NCBI RefSeq assembly: GCF_025291715.1
Contig: NZ_JAMBIZ010000015.1
Coordinates: forward strand, 1 to 64,000
From: Metasolibacillus sp.
Lineage (GTDB): Bacteria > Bacillota > Bacilli > Bacillales_A > Planococcaceae
DNA length: 64,000 nucleotides
Reading direction: 5' to 3'
In this document: piece after piece, positions 1 to 7,335 of the stretch
Numbering within the stretch: the first letter of the stretch is position 1
Layout of the letters: every line of letters begins with the position of its first letter
Notes under the pieces: generated by a model
The model's input: only the letters and a program-made list of their open reading frames with translations
Databases searched by the model: none
Told to the model about the DNA's origin: nothing
Translations under genes and position numbers: made by a program

Positions 1-759
1 ATCAGCTGTTTTATGTCCAACGCGCGCATCTGGATCATTTGAATAGCTAAGCTGTTCTGTATAATCTTCTACTACTTCCTTTAACACATTTAACTTTTCT
101 TTCACGGCAGGAATCTCGGCAATTTGTGGTTCCGCTTCAATTACAGTAATCACTTGACGGCAATAATCCAATTCTTTTTCGATTTCGTTAGAAGTCATTT
201 TCGGTGGAAACTTTTCTTTCATGGATTCATCTATTTGGTAGACAGCTTTTCGAACATTTTTCGCTTTCTCTTGTAAAAATTCTTTCGGTGATTTTTGATT
301 ATAACGGGCTTTAGTATGTGTGGCATCCACGATAACGGATTTACTTTTAATGATTTCTTTTTCGAGTGCAATCTCAACTGTTTTCCCAATGAGCATATCT
401 AATAAACCCTCATCTGGAAGACGGAGCTTACGGAATTTTGTTAGAGAGCTTGGATCAATCACAGTCTCTTCTGGTGCCATATCAAGGAAATATTTAAACG
501 ACATGTCATATTTCGAACGTTCTACAACATCTACATCTGATAAATCAAAGATAGATTTAAGTAATAGATATTTGAACATGCGAATGGGCGGCACTGCATT
601 GCGACCGTTATCAAGGCAATATTTCGTTTTCAATTCTTCCAAAATAAACGTAAAGTCTACAAGGTCATTAATTTGGCGAAGCATATTATCTTTTGGCACA
701 ACAAGATTGTATATGGCCATGAACGGGCTAAGGTTGAGCGATTGTTGGTTTGAAATCAT
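1..759 (-). CDS. IS1182-family transposase, N-terminal part (cut by window edge)
   Basis: DDE transposase of an insertion sequence. The 253 codons visible on the minus strand start at an ATG (759) preceded by GGTGG and run off the left edge in frame. The start MISNQQSLNLSPFM, the PPIRMFKYLLLKSIFDLSD segment (DUF772-like N-terminal domain) and the VIVDATHTKARYN stretch around residue 145, carrying the first catalytic Asp, are typical of IS1182-family enzymes. The visible part has no frameshift or stop, so the copy may be functional; the C-terminal catalytic half lies outside the window. The forward-strand open frame across the same bases is a shadow. The family call is from remembered motifs, not a database match. 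Confidence 0.88.
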   Translation of the reverse strand, partial: MISNQQSLNLSPFMAIYNLVVPKDNMLRQINDLVDFTFILEELKTKYCLDNGRNAVPPIRMFKYLLLKSIFDLSDVDVVERSKYDMSFKYFLDMAPEETVIDPSSLTKFRKLRLPDEGLLDMLIGKTVEIALEKEIIKSKSVIVDATHTKARYNQKSPKEFLQEKAKNVRKAVYQIDESMKEKFPPKMTSNEIEKELDYCRQVITVIEAEPQIAEIPAVKEKLNVLKEVVEDYTEQLSYSNDPDARVGHKTAD

Positions 760-811
760 TTAAATACCACCTACATACAGTTAAGTTAATATGTTTATTA
801 TAAAGTAAAAG

Positions 812-850
812 GGCAGTTGAAAGTTCGATTAAATCGAACTTTCAACTGCC
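812..850. repeat. Perfect 19-bp inverted repeat inside the insertion-sequence end
   Basis: Arms 812-830 and 832-850 are exact reverse complements (GGCAGTTGAAAGTTCGATT) around a single base. It lies between the transposase start and the presumed terminal inverted repeat (TTTTTCAGTGCCC, about 866-880). In an IS leader such a hairpin could block transcription coming in from the host, or fold the mRNA so that impinging transcripts are poorly translated; both roles are inference. Confidence 0.7.
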
Positions 851-861
851 TAATTTAAATA

Positions 862-882
862 TTGGACTTTTTCAGTGCCCTC
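862..882. mobile_element. Probable right end of the IS1182-family element
   Basis: The sequence GGACTTTTTCAGTGCCCTC resembles the terminal inverted repeats of Bacillales IS1182 elements as I remember them. It lies about 100 bp upstream of the transposase start, where the element should end. The partner repeat and the target duplication are outside the window, so the exact boundary is uncertain. A short CCCCG/CGGGG hairpin with a T-run (882-904) follows directly. Confidence 0.5.
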
Positions 883-906
883 CCCGCTGGTACGGGGGTT
901 TTTTGC

Positions 907-1011
907 TTTATTCCATGTTTTTTTGGTTTTATTCCATATTTTCAGAAGTTTATTCCACGTTTTTTGAGATTTATTCCATGTTTTTCAGAGTTTATTCCAC
1001 GTTATTTTATT
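907..1011. repeat. Tandem repeat array A: five 21-bp units
   Basis: Five head-to-tail 21-bp units start at 907, 928, 949, 970 and 991, each opening with TTTATTCCA followed by a T-rich stretch. The last two units overlap the 3' end of the NERD gene: its stop (985-987) and last codons are repeat sequence. The unit at 949-969 is identical over 21 bp to the first unit of array C (48808-48828). Forward open frames here only read a repeated peptide of the FIPRF type and are not taken as coding. Confidence 0.9.
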
Positions 1012-1932
1012 AGGAATCATATACTCTCTTTTTTTGCGTTCTCCAATCCTCTCTAAATTAAGCTGAGCTAATAAATTCCCTGCCACTTTCACATCCCGTA
1101 TACCAAAAAACTGCCGAAATTCACTATTTGTAATCTTGTCACTCACTAATATTTTATAATCACGTAAACCTTTTAAAATTGCATCATTTACACGCATTTC
1201 ACAGCATGGACATTGAAAGGTTTTGCCACGCCAATGTTGCATACGGACAGCAGGCTGACAATTTGGACATAATGCACCCATTATTGTGTTTGGTGGAATA
1301 ATTGATCTGATAAACAGCTTTCTTTCATAGCTTGCTAGCAGTTGTTCCTTTAAGTAACTTAATTGATTGCTTGTAATTATAGGAGGATATTTTTCAAAAA
1401 GCTGTTGTAGCTTTGTACGTAAGCCAGTCACGTGGAAAATCAAATATTGAGGTGGCGTTGTAGCAATGTGTGATGAGGGAGTCGTCACAACGATAGCTGG
1501 AATTACAGGGAGCTCAACTCCCCATTGTAATAGGAGTGTTTCCATCAGTAGGCGATGGCGTTCAACCTGATCGATTGGATTTCGGTAAACATTTTGCGTA
1601 CCATCATTTTTAGTGCGGATAAATTGATGTGTCTGTTCTTCAAAATCGAGCCGCCCAACAATATGCTTTACTTCAATTAATAAAATAAAGGAGCGACAAA
1701 TAAACAAAGTGTCAATTTGATGCGTAAAATTCGCTTTGTTTGTTAGTTGATAATCATGAAAAAGATAATGCTCCTGCTTTAAAAATATATCAGCCCATTC
1801 ACGGTCTACTCGAAGCTCTCCTATGTATCCCGCATTCACGCTCTGATATTGCTCATAAAAGTCTGCATTTCTTTGCAGCAATGTCTCTAAAAATAGCAAT
1901 TGTTCTGGCATTTTTCTACACATAACAATCAT
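985..1932 (-). CDS. NERD-domain (nuclease-related) protein with C-terminal zinc ribbon
   Basis: A 315-residue predicted cytosolic protein. The NERD domain (about residues 45-160) has the PD-(D/E)xK-like pattern QIDTLFI...LIEVKHI, so a DNA-processing role is possible, though the biological role of NERD proteins is poorly known. A zinc-ribbon-like segment follows at about 230-265 with CPNC and CPCC. A longer frame reaching 2079 exists but would run into the divergent neighbour. The ATG at 1932 has AGGGG 8 nt upstream; an in-frame ATG at 1938 is the alternative. The C-terminus is encoded by repeat array A, so the array has extended or replaced the original gene end. Single gene, facing the insertion sequence. 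Confidence 0.8.
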   Translation of the reverse strand: MIVMCRKMPEQLLFLETLLQRNADFYEQYQSVNAGYIGELRVDREWADIFLKQEHYLFHDYQLTNKANFTHQIDTLFICRSFILLIEVKHIVGRLDFEEQTHQFIRTKNDGTQNVYRNPIDQVERHRLLMETLLLQWGVELPVIPAIVVTTPSSHIATTPPQYLIFHVTGLRTKLQQLFEKYPPIITSNQLSYLKEQLLASYERKLFIRSIIPPNTIMGALCPNCQPAVRMQHWRGKTFQCPCCEMRVNDAILKGLRDYKILVSDKITNSEFRQFFGIRDVKVAGNLLAQLNLERIGERKKREYMIPNKITWNKL

Positions 1933-2002
1933 TAGCATTTCCCCTTTTTTAGACAATATTATATAATATTCCCCAGGAAATTTCTTTATTGGAGATGAAA
2001 AA

Positions 2003-2563
2003 ATGAAGCGTCTACTTATTATGACGGTTGGTAAAACACATAGTGGAAAAAGCTCGTTTGCTAAAGCATTGGAAAACAAATTAATGAATTCTTTTGTTAT
2101 GGATCAAGATAACCATGCTGAATTTTTAAATACGTATTACGAAAAATTGCTTCCTAAAACAAGTACAAATACATTAAAAAATGGTCTTTCTAAATACATT
2201 CTGGAGTATGCCATTGAACAAACGAGCCTACATATTATTGTGTGCAATGCAAATCGTGATAAAAATAGCCGCATGCAGCTATTTAACGAATTCTTCACAG
2301 AAGAAAAGTTCATTCGCATTTTAGTACATTTTGATTTGTCAGAGGAAGTACTTTTACAAAGAGTAAAGACAAGCAACCGAAGCACCAATATATTCAGGGA
2401 AAGTTATTCAAGCTTTCAGCAAGTACTGAATCAACAGCAAAAAGCCCCATCAGAAAATATCTCATCTAATGAGGCAGATTATTTATTTGTTATTAAAGAT
2501 AATGCGGAAAACGATTTAGTCATTGAACAAATTATAGAAATTGCGCAATCTATATCACCCTAA
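2003..2563 (+). CDS. P-loop ATPase/kinase-like protein
   Basis: A 186-residue protein with a Walker A motif at its N-terminus (GKTHSGKSS, about residues 10-18) and the general build of the AAA_33/zeta-type P-loop kinases that phosphorylate small molecules or nucleotides. A DxD-like MDQDNH follows at about 34-39, and an Arg-rich stretch around 115-130 (RVKTSNRSTN) could be the lid. The substrate is unknown. The ATG has GGAG 9 nt upstream. The gene is divergent from the NERD gene, and its last 9 bases overlap the end of the convergent ABC ATPase gene. No antitoxin-like neighbour is present, so a zeta-toxin reading is not supported. Confidence 0.7.
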   Translation: MKRLLIMTVGKTHSGKSSFAKALENKLMNSFVMDQDNHAEFLNTYYEKLLPKTSTNTLKNGLSKYILEYAIEQTSLHIIVCNANRDKNSRMQLFNEFFTEEKFIRILVHFDLSEEVLLQRVKTSNRSTNIFRESYSSFQQVLNQQQKAPSENISSNEADYLFVIKDNAENDLVIEQIIEIAQSISP

Positions 2564-3349
2564 CAACGCGCGGTCAGAGTTCATTTTTTCGCCACGAATG
2601 CGCTCAAATTCTGCCATCAAATCAGGAATGGTCAAACCTGGTTTTGTTTCTTCATCGATTTGTAAAATGATTTGGCCTTTGTCCATCATAATAAGGCGAT
2701 TACCTAAATCTAAAGCTTGCTGCATATTGTGTGTCACCATTAATGTTGTTAAATTATCCGCTTCAACCAATTCTTTAGTTAGGCGTGTAATCAGCTCTGC
2801 ACGCGATGGGTCAAGTGCTGCTGTATGCTCATCTAGCAAAAGAATCGCCGGCTTAGTAAATGTCGCCATTAATAGCGATAATGCCTGACGTTCGCCACCT
2901 GATAATAATCCTACTTTCGCATTCAGGCGGTTTTCTAAATTTAAATGTAGTCGTTCAAGCGATGTACGGAAGAAATCACGGCGCTCACGGTCTACACCAC
3001 GGCGCAAAGAACGCTTTGCATTACGTGAATAAGCAATCGCTAAGTTTTCTTCAATTGTCATTGATGGTGCTGTACCTGCCATTGGGTCTTGGAATACGCG
3101 GCCCAAATATTGTGAGCGCTTATATTCAGGCAAACGTGTAACATCAGTACCATCAATTGCGACAACACCATAATCTGGTGTTAATGCGCCTGAAATCATG
3201 TTCATCATTGTTGATTTACCTGCGCCATTACTCCCGATAATTGTCACGAAATCACCTGACGCTAAGTGCAAATTGATATCATTTAAGGCAACCTTTTCAT
3301 CAGGTGTCCCTTCATTAAAAATCTTATTAATTTGTTGTAATTTAAGCAA
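2555..3349 (-). CDS. ABC importer ATP-binding protein (TrpXYZ-type system)
   Basis: ATPase subunit of 264 residues for the permease and binding protein encoded just upstream. Visible motifs: Walker A GSNGAGKST (about 39-47), signature LSGGERQALS (about 149-158), Walker B ILLLDEHTAALD and the switch His in VTHNMQ. The start is TTG at 3349 with GGAGG 8 nt upstream, and it overlaps the permease stop by 8 bp, so translation is coupled. Together with a PF04392-type binding protein and a membrane permease this matches the TrpXYZ family, linked to tryptophan uptake in streptococci. The nearby tryptophan operon favours an aromatic substrate here, but that is inference. Confidence 0.88.
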   Translation of the reverse strand: MLKLQQINKIFNEGTPDEKVALNDINLHLASGDFVTIIGSNGAGKSTMMNMISGALTPDYGVVAIDGTDVTRLPEYKRSQYLGRVFQDPMAGTAPSMTIEENLAIAYSRNAKRSLRRGVDRERRDFFRTSLERLHLNLENRLNAKVGLLSGGERQALSLLMATFTKPAILLLDEHTAALDPSRAELITRLTKELVEADNLTTLMVTHNMQQALDLGNRLIMMDKGQIILQIDEETKPGLTIPDLMAEFERIRGEKMNSDRALLG

Positions 3350-4346
3350 GTGGCTGACCTCCCCGCTCTGCTAAGCGTTTTGCCTTGCTTTTTTGCTGCT
3401 TGCGTTTATTTACTATTTGTGGAATAACTAGAGCTAAAATGACAATGACCGCTGTAATTAATTTCATATCTCCTGTGTCTAACCAATCGATGCGTAGTGC
3501 AATCGCGTAAATAATACGATAAATAATTGCCCCTACAACAACAGCTAATGTTGTACGGAAAATCGTTTTCGTACCAAAAATGGCTTCCCCAATAATAACG
3601 GAAGCTAAGCCAATGACAATCATTCCGATACCTAGCCCGATATCTGCATATTTTGCATATTGGGCGATTAAAGCACCTGAAAATGCAACAAGTGCATTAG
3701 AAATACCAAGCCCTAAAATAATGAGGCGGTCTGTATTGGCAGAGAAGCTACGAATCATGCGCTTATTATCACCTGTTGCACGAATCGCAAGCCCTACCTC
3801 TGTTTTTAAGAACCAATCGACAATCAGTTTAATAATAATCGTAATAATAATGACAACTAATAAAATGCCCCATGTTGCTGGTAGTGGTGCGATGCCTATG
3901 CTTGCTAGCATGTTATTTAATGCATCATCGATTCCCAAATTACTCCAAAATGCATAAAACTTCGTAAAAATCGTTTCTTCGTTCAATAATGGGATGTTGG
4001 AGCGACCAATTGTATTGTCAGCTGTTAATCCCATAATGCGCAAATTGATTGACCATAAGGCAATCATCATTAAAATCCCTGAAAGCAATGGATTTATTTT
4101 TCCCTTGGTGTGTAATAAGCCTGTCATGCATCCTGCAATAAATCCTGCAACAATTGCCACTAACGTCGCGAGTATTGGATGATAGCCGAGCACAATCATC
4201 ATCGCTGCTGTCGCCGCACCTGTTACAAAGCTTCCATCAACCGTTAAATCTGGAAAGTCTAACACTCGGAATGTTAAATACACCCCGAGTGCCATAATTG
4301 CATAGATGATTCCTTGCTCCACCGAGCCAAATAATGCTGTAAACAT
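3342..4346 (-). CDS. ABC importer permease (TrpXYZ-type system)
   Basis: A 334-residue integral membrane protein with about eight to ten hydrophobic segments, of the branched-chain/ribose-type permease superfamily (for example the glycine-rich GLGIGMIVIGLASVIIGEA near residue 240). The C-terminus is a basic tail (NKRKQQKSKAKR). The ATG at 4346 has GGAGA 10 nt upstream, and 22 bp separate it from the binding-protein gene. It forms one operon with the genes on either side, transcribed from the promoter at 5413-5441. Confidence 0.88.
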   Translation of the reverse strand: MFTALFGSVEQGIIYAIMALGVYLTFRVLDFPDLTVDGSFVTGAATAAMMIVLGYHPILATLVAIVAGFIAGCMTGLLHTKGKINPLLSGILMMIALWSINLRIMGLTADNTIGRSNIPLLNEETIFTKFYAFWSNLGIDDALNNMLASIGIAPLPATWGILLVVIIITIIIKLIVDWFLKTEVGLAIRATGDNKRMIRSFSANTDRLIILGLGISNALVAFSGALIAQYAKYADIGLGIGMIVIGLASVIIGEAIFGTKTIFRTTLAVVVGAIIYRIIYAIALRIDWLDTGDMKLITAVIVILALVIPQIVNKRKQQKSKAKRLAERGGQPLA

Positions 4347-4368
4347 GCTGAATCATCTCCTAGAAAAA

Positions 4369-5364
4369 TTATTTCACTTCCGCATTCCAAGTATCTTTAA
4401 TTTCAAGACCTAATGCATCTGCTACACTTTTATTGATTGCTAATTTTAAATTTGCAGGGTATGCTGCTGGTACTTCACTTGGTGATTTGCCATCTTGTAA
4501 AATTTGAATCGCCATTTGCCCTGCTTCATAGCCGATATCATAATATTCAAAGCCATATGCACCTAAACCACCACGTGCTACTGAATCAAGTTCTCCTACC
4601 ATTGTTGGTAGGCTGTTCACTTTCGCTACATCGATAACAGATTCTAAAGCTGAAACAACTGTATTATCTGTAACAATATAAAGCGCATCTACTTTACCTA
4701 CTAATGATTCTGTCGCTTGCTTCACCTCAGCAGATGTCGCTACTGATGCCTCTACTAATTCTAAACCTTCATTGGCTAATGCTTGCTTCACCTGTGCAAT
4801 TTGTGCAACAGAGTTTTGCTCACCAGAGTTATATACTGTCCCAACTTTTTTCGCACCTAGTTCATTTTTCATAAATGCTACTGTGTTAGCAATTGTATCT
4901 GGATGTAAATCAATCGTACCTGTAACATTGCCACCAGGCTCCTCCATGGAATGGATTAACTGTGCATCAATCGCGTCTGTTACAGAGGTAAAGACGATTG
5001 GAATATCGGATGTTGCACTTTTTGCTGCTTGTGCAGACGGTGTGGAGTTTGCAAAAATTAAATCAACTTGATCCCCTACTAGCTTTTGAGCGATTGACAT
5101 ATTGGCATTATTGTCACCGTTTGCTGTCTGATAAATAAATTCTGCCTCAATACCTGCATCGGCAAATGCAGCCTGAAACCCTTTATATGCTGCATCAAGC
5201 GATGGATGCTCAACGATTTGTGTGACCCCAATTTTATATTTTTTTGTATCTTGTGATGTTTCTTTGTCCTCTGTACCTGTAGATGACCCATTGTTTGAGC
5301 CAGTCCCACATGCCGCTAGTAACAAAACGACGGCTACTAGTAAAAATGCTAATTTGTTTTTCAT
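4369..5364 (-). CDS. ABC importer substrate-binding lipoprotein (PF04392, TrpX-like)
   Basis: A 331-residue lipoprotein. The signal peptide ends in the lipobox LLAAC (Cys about 19), followed by a Ser/Gly/Asn-rich linker and an ABC_sub_bind-type body (KIGVTQIVEHPSLDAAYKGF at about 44-63). This family binds small hydrophobic or aromatic amino acids in characterised TrpX-like members. The ATG at 5364 is preferred (GGGGGA 10 nt upstream); an in-frame ATG at 5388 would lengthen the signal peptide. First gene of the three-gene importer operon. No T-box or other leader structure was seen between promoter and gene, so regulation seems separate from that of the trp operon. Confidence 0.88.
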   Translation of the reverse strand: MKNKLAFLLVAVVLLLAACGTGSNNGSSTGTEDKETSQDTKKYKIGVTQIVEHPSLDAAYKGFQAAFADAGIEAEFIYQTANGDNNANMSIAQKLVGDQVDLIFANSTPSAQAAKSATSDIPIVFTSVTDAIDAQLIHSMEEPGGNVTGTIDLHPDTIANTVAFMKNELGAKKVGTVYNSGEQNSVAQIAQVKQALANEGLELVEASVATSAEVKQATESLVGKVDALYIVTDNTVVSALESVIDVAKVNSLPTMVGELDSVARGGLGAYGFEYYDIGYEAGQMAIQILQDGKSPSEVPAAYPANLKLAINKSVADALGLEIKDTWNAEVK

Positions 5365-5412
5365 TTTCAATAAATCCCCCTGCTTCATTTGAATAAAGTG
5401 ATAATTATCGTA

Positions 5413-5441
5413 ATATTACATGGGGTATTCTATATAGTCAA
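5413..5441 (-). promoter_or_regulatory. Sigma-A promoter of the TrpXYZ-type importer operon
   Basis: On the minus strand TTGACT (5441-5436), 17-bp spacer, TAATAT (5418-5413), about 50 bp before the binding-protein start. Both hexamers are near consensus with ideal spacing. Confidence 0.7.
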
Positions 5442-5548
5442 TACGATTTACACAAATATTCTTACAATTTTTCGCTTTAAACCGCTAAACTAAAGTTTTT
5501 TTAGAATTATGAATTTTTTTCGACAAATAGCTGATCAAAAAATTTTTA

Positions 5549-5577
5549 TTGCTATCTTATAAAAATTTACCTATAAT
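5549..5577 (+). promoter_or_regulatory. Sigma-A promoter of queT
   Basis: TTGCTA (5549-5554), 17-bp spacer, TATAAT (5572-5577), placed so that transcription would begin just before the preQ1-I aptamer. Confidence 0.65.
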
Positions 5578-5596
5578 ATTTATTTGTGCTTATGCA

Positions 5597-5636
5597 CCGT
5601 GGTTCGTAACCATCCCACGTGAACAAAACTAGGAGG
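5597..5636 (+). promoter_or_regulatory. preQ1-I riboswitch controlling queT
   Basis: A very short aptamer: stem P1 is CGTGG (5598-5602) with CCACG (5615-5619), an internal loop follows the first arm, and an A-rich tail GAACAAAACTAGG runs straight into the AGGAGG ribosome binding site (5631-5636). The tail is nearly the same as in class I preQ1 aptamers of the Thermoanaerobacter type, in which it folds back as a pseudoknot. The overlap with the ribosome binding site indicates translational control by the queuosine precursor preQ1. The gene behind it is a queuosine-precursor transporter, which supports the call. Confidence 0.85.
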
Positions 5637-5644
5637 AATTGAAT

Positions 5645-6130
5645 ATGAAGGTCAAATTTTTAGCTACGAGCGCTATTATTGCGGCACTGTATATCGCAGT
5701 GACAATGCTTGTTGCACCAATTAGCTTTGGACAAGTACAGTTTCGCATTGCGGAGATGTTTAACCATTTAGTTGCATTTAATCCACGTTATATCGTAGGT
5801 GTGACGCTTGGTGTACTTATTTCCAATTTTTTATTATCATCTGTTGGACCGCTCGATTTAATTTTCGGTGTAGGTCATACAATTATCACATTAGGCATTT
5901 TTATTTTTATTTGTAAATTTGTCAAAAATATTTGGGCACGTTTGATTATCAATACATTTTTATTTACATTTACAATGTTTATTATTGCGTACCAATTAAA
6001 TTTAGTGTTAGAGCTACCATTTTGGGAAACATGGCTCTTCGTGGCGGCAGGCGAATTTACTGTATTAGCAGTGAGCGCACCAATTATGTATGCATTGAAC
6101 AAACGACTTGACTTTAAAAATTTAATATAG
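5645..6130 (+). CDS. queT: QueT-family queuosine precursor transporter
   Basis: A small membrane protein (161 residues) with about five transmembrane helices, of the QueT/DUF988 family, the substrate-binding S component of an ECF-type transporter thought to import queuosine precursors such as preQ1. The segment GQVQFRIAEMFNHLVAFNPR (residues 29-48) is characteristic. The ATG at 5645 is chosen because AGGAGG lies 8 nt upstream; a TTG at 5639 is too close. The gene has its own promoter, a preQ1-I riboswitch and a terminator (6139-6168), so it is a single-gene unit. The energising ECF subunits are not in the window. Confidence 0.92.
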   Translation: MKVKFLATSAIIAALYIAVTMLVAPISFGQVQFRIAEMFNHLVAFNPRYIVGVTLGVLISNFLLSSVGPLDLIFGVGHTIITLGIFIFICKFVKNIWARLIINTFLFTFTMFIIAYQLNLVLELPFWETWLFVAAGEFTVLAVSAPIMYALNKRLDFKNLI

Positions 6131-6138
6131 AATTTTTC

Positions 6139-6168
6139 AACTGAATGCTTAAAGCATTCAGTTTTTTT
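6139..6168 (+). terminator. Intrinsic terminator of queT
   Basis: Hairpin ACTGAATGCTT / AAGCATTCAGT followed by a run of T. Confidence 0.85.
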
Positions 6169-6180
6169 AATCAGAATTAA

Positions 6181-6209
6181 TTGACTTTTCTGTACATACC
6201 TTTTACAAT
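6181..6209 (+). promoter_or_regulatory. Sigma-A promoter of the trp operon
   Basis: TTGACT (6181-6186), 17-bp spacer, TACAAT (6204-6209), directly upstream of the T-box leader. Confidence 0.75.
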
Positions 6210-6215
6210 GACACT

Positions 6216-6535
6216 ACATCTTTGTTCGGGTATGGTAGCAGGTTGCGGGAGCGCGACCACCAAGAGACGAGATGAGTAGAGTTTGAGCTGAGAAAAATTG
6301 ATGACTAAGAATAGTAGCTATTGTTTTATGTGAGAGAGAGTGCATGTTGGGTGGAAATGCACCATAAACAGTAGTGAATGGGCCTTAGGAGAGCTGTCGG
6401 CTTTTTTGTCGATGGACGGATTCCCTACGTTATAAGGGCATGAGTGGAAGCAAATAGGCTTCAAGCTGAGGTGGCAACGCGGTATTTATCGTCCTCTACA
6501 AAAGGAACAATTCCTTTTGTAGAGGACTTTTTTTA
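6216..6535 (+). promoter_or_regulatory. T-box leader of the tryptophan operon
   Basis: A leader of about 320 nt with the standard order of T-box elements: a stem I region with GACGAGATGAGTAG (about 6268-6281), a candidate specifier GAA-TGG-G with the Trp codon UGG at 6379-6381, the T-box sequence GAGGTGGCAACGCGG (6468-6482) that pairs with the uncharged tRNA acceptor end, and a strong terminator with 17-bp arms (6491-6507 and 6511-6527) plus T-run. Uncharged tRNA-Trp should favour the antiterminator and switch on the trp genes. The T-box and terminator are clear; the specifier position is a pattern-based choice. Confidence 0.9.
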
Positions 6536-6556
6536 TTTTAAAAGGAGGAAAATGAA

Positions 6557-7330
6557 ATGCAAAAAACTTCACGTACGACGATTCGCAAAGTAAATGGAGA
6601 TTGTTTAACGCCAATTGTACTTTTTAATAGACTGCAAGGAACGCAAAAGTTTTTATTGGAAAGCGCCACAAAGCATGAAACAACTGGGCGCTACTCCTTT
6701 ATTGGAGCAAACCCACGCAAGACATATAAAGGCAAAGGAGATACGCTACAGGAAATTAGCCATGTCACATATAGCCATCATGGCGACTTAATTCAATCGC
6801 TCAAGCAAATGATGCCACGTATTTCACAGCATACAGAATACCCTTTTATGGGTGGGGCAATCGGCTATATCCATGAAGATGAGATACTGTTTCAAGTATA
6901 TGATACGGTCATTATTTTTGATCATATAACTGACGAGCTTGCTATCGTGCATACAAATATTGAAATCGAGCAGCAAACACCTAATTTAGATGCACTAATT
7001 GAGCAATTGATGAATGGAACTACAGCAGACGCTCAGAACAAGGCTTTTGCGGATTACCGCAAATTCCGATTAGAGCAAAGAGCTGCCTATTTATATTATG
7101 TAGAATTTGCGAATAGCACGCTTATTGGCTCTTCAGCAAGTAGCACAATTAAGGTAAAAGATGGAGTGATTACAACAGCAATTCCAACGGTAAACGAATG
7201 GGCACAGAATGGGCAGCTCCCCCCTTCTGCCCATTCAATCGACGCATTAGCAGAAGCGGTAAAAAGCGTGCCAGCAATGTTAGGCTATATCGGTTTTAAT
7301 GGACAAATTGATTTTACGGTGGAGGGATAA
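6557..7330 (+). pseudogene. trpE: Truncated TrpE (anthranilate synthase component I) lacking its catalytic core, reading frame open
   Basis: Normal TrpE has roughly 460-520 residues; this frame has 257. Residues 1-150 form an apparently intact Anth_synt_I_N domain, including the tryptophan-binding FLLES motif (residues 32-36) and GRYSFIGANP. The chorismate-binding domain survives only as fragments: YLYYVEF...LIGSS...IKVKDGVITT (178-207) and LGYIGFNGQIDF (242-253). The segments between them, the usual SSPES motif (here SSASS) and everything after the last fragment are missing, so anthranilate synthesis is not expected. All losses keep the frame, the ribosome binding site is excellent (AAAGGAGG, 8 nt) and the stop lies 5 bp before trpD. 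It may be a decaying gene, a translational leader for trpD or a stand-alone Trp-binding domain. No trpG is in the operon. Confidence 0.85.
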
Positions 7331-7335
7331 GTCAT

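Noticed and set aside
320..763. Forward open frame of 147 codons
   Set aside because: It is the antisense shadow of the transposase gene, which has the recognisable family motifs and start on the minus strand.
862..1056. Forward open frame encoding a repeated FIPRF-type peptide
   Set aside because: It is produced by the 21-bp tandem units of array A, has no good start context and overlaps the end of the NERD gene.
2003..2563. Zeta-type toxin of a toxin-antitoxin pair
   Set aside because: Only a P-loop and general kinase shape are seen; there is no small antitoxin gene next to it.
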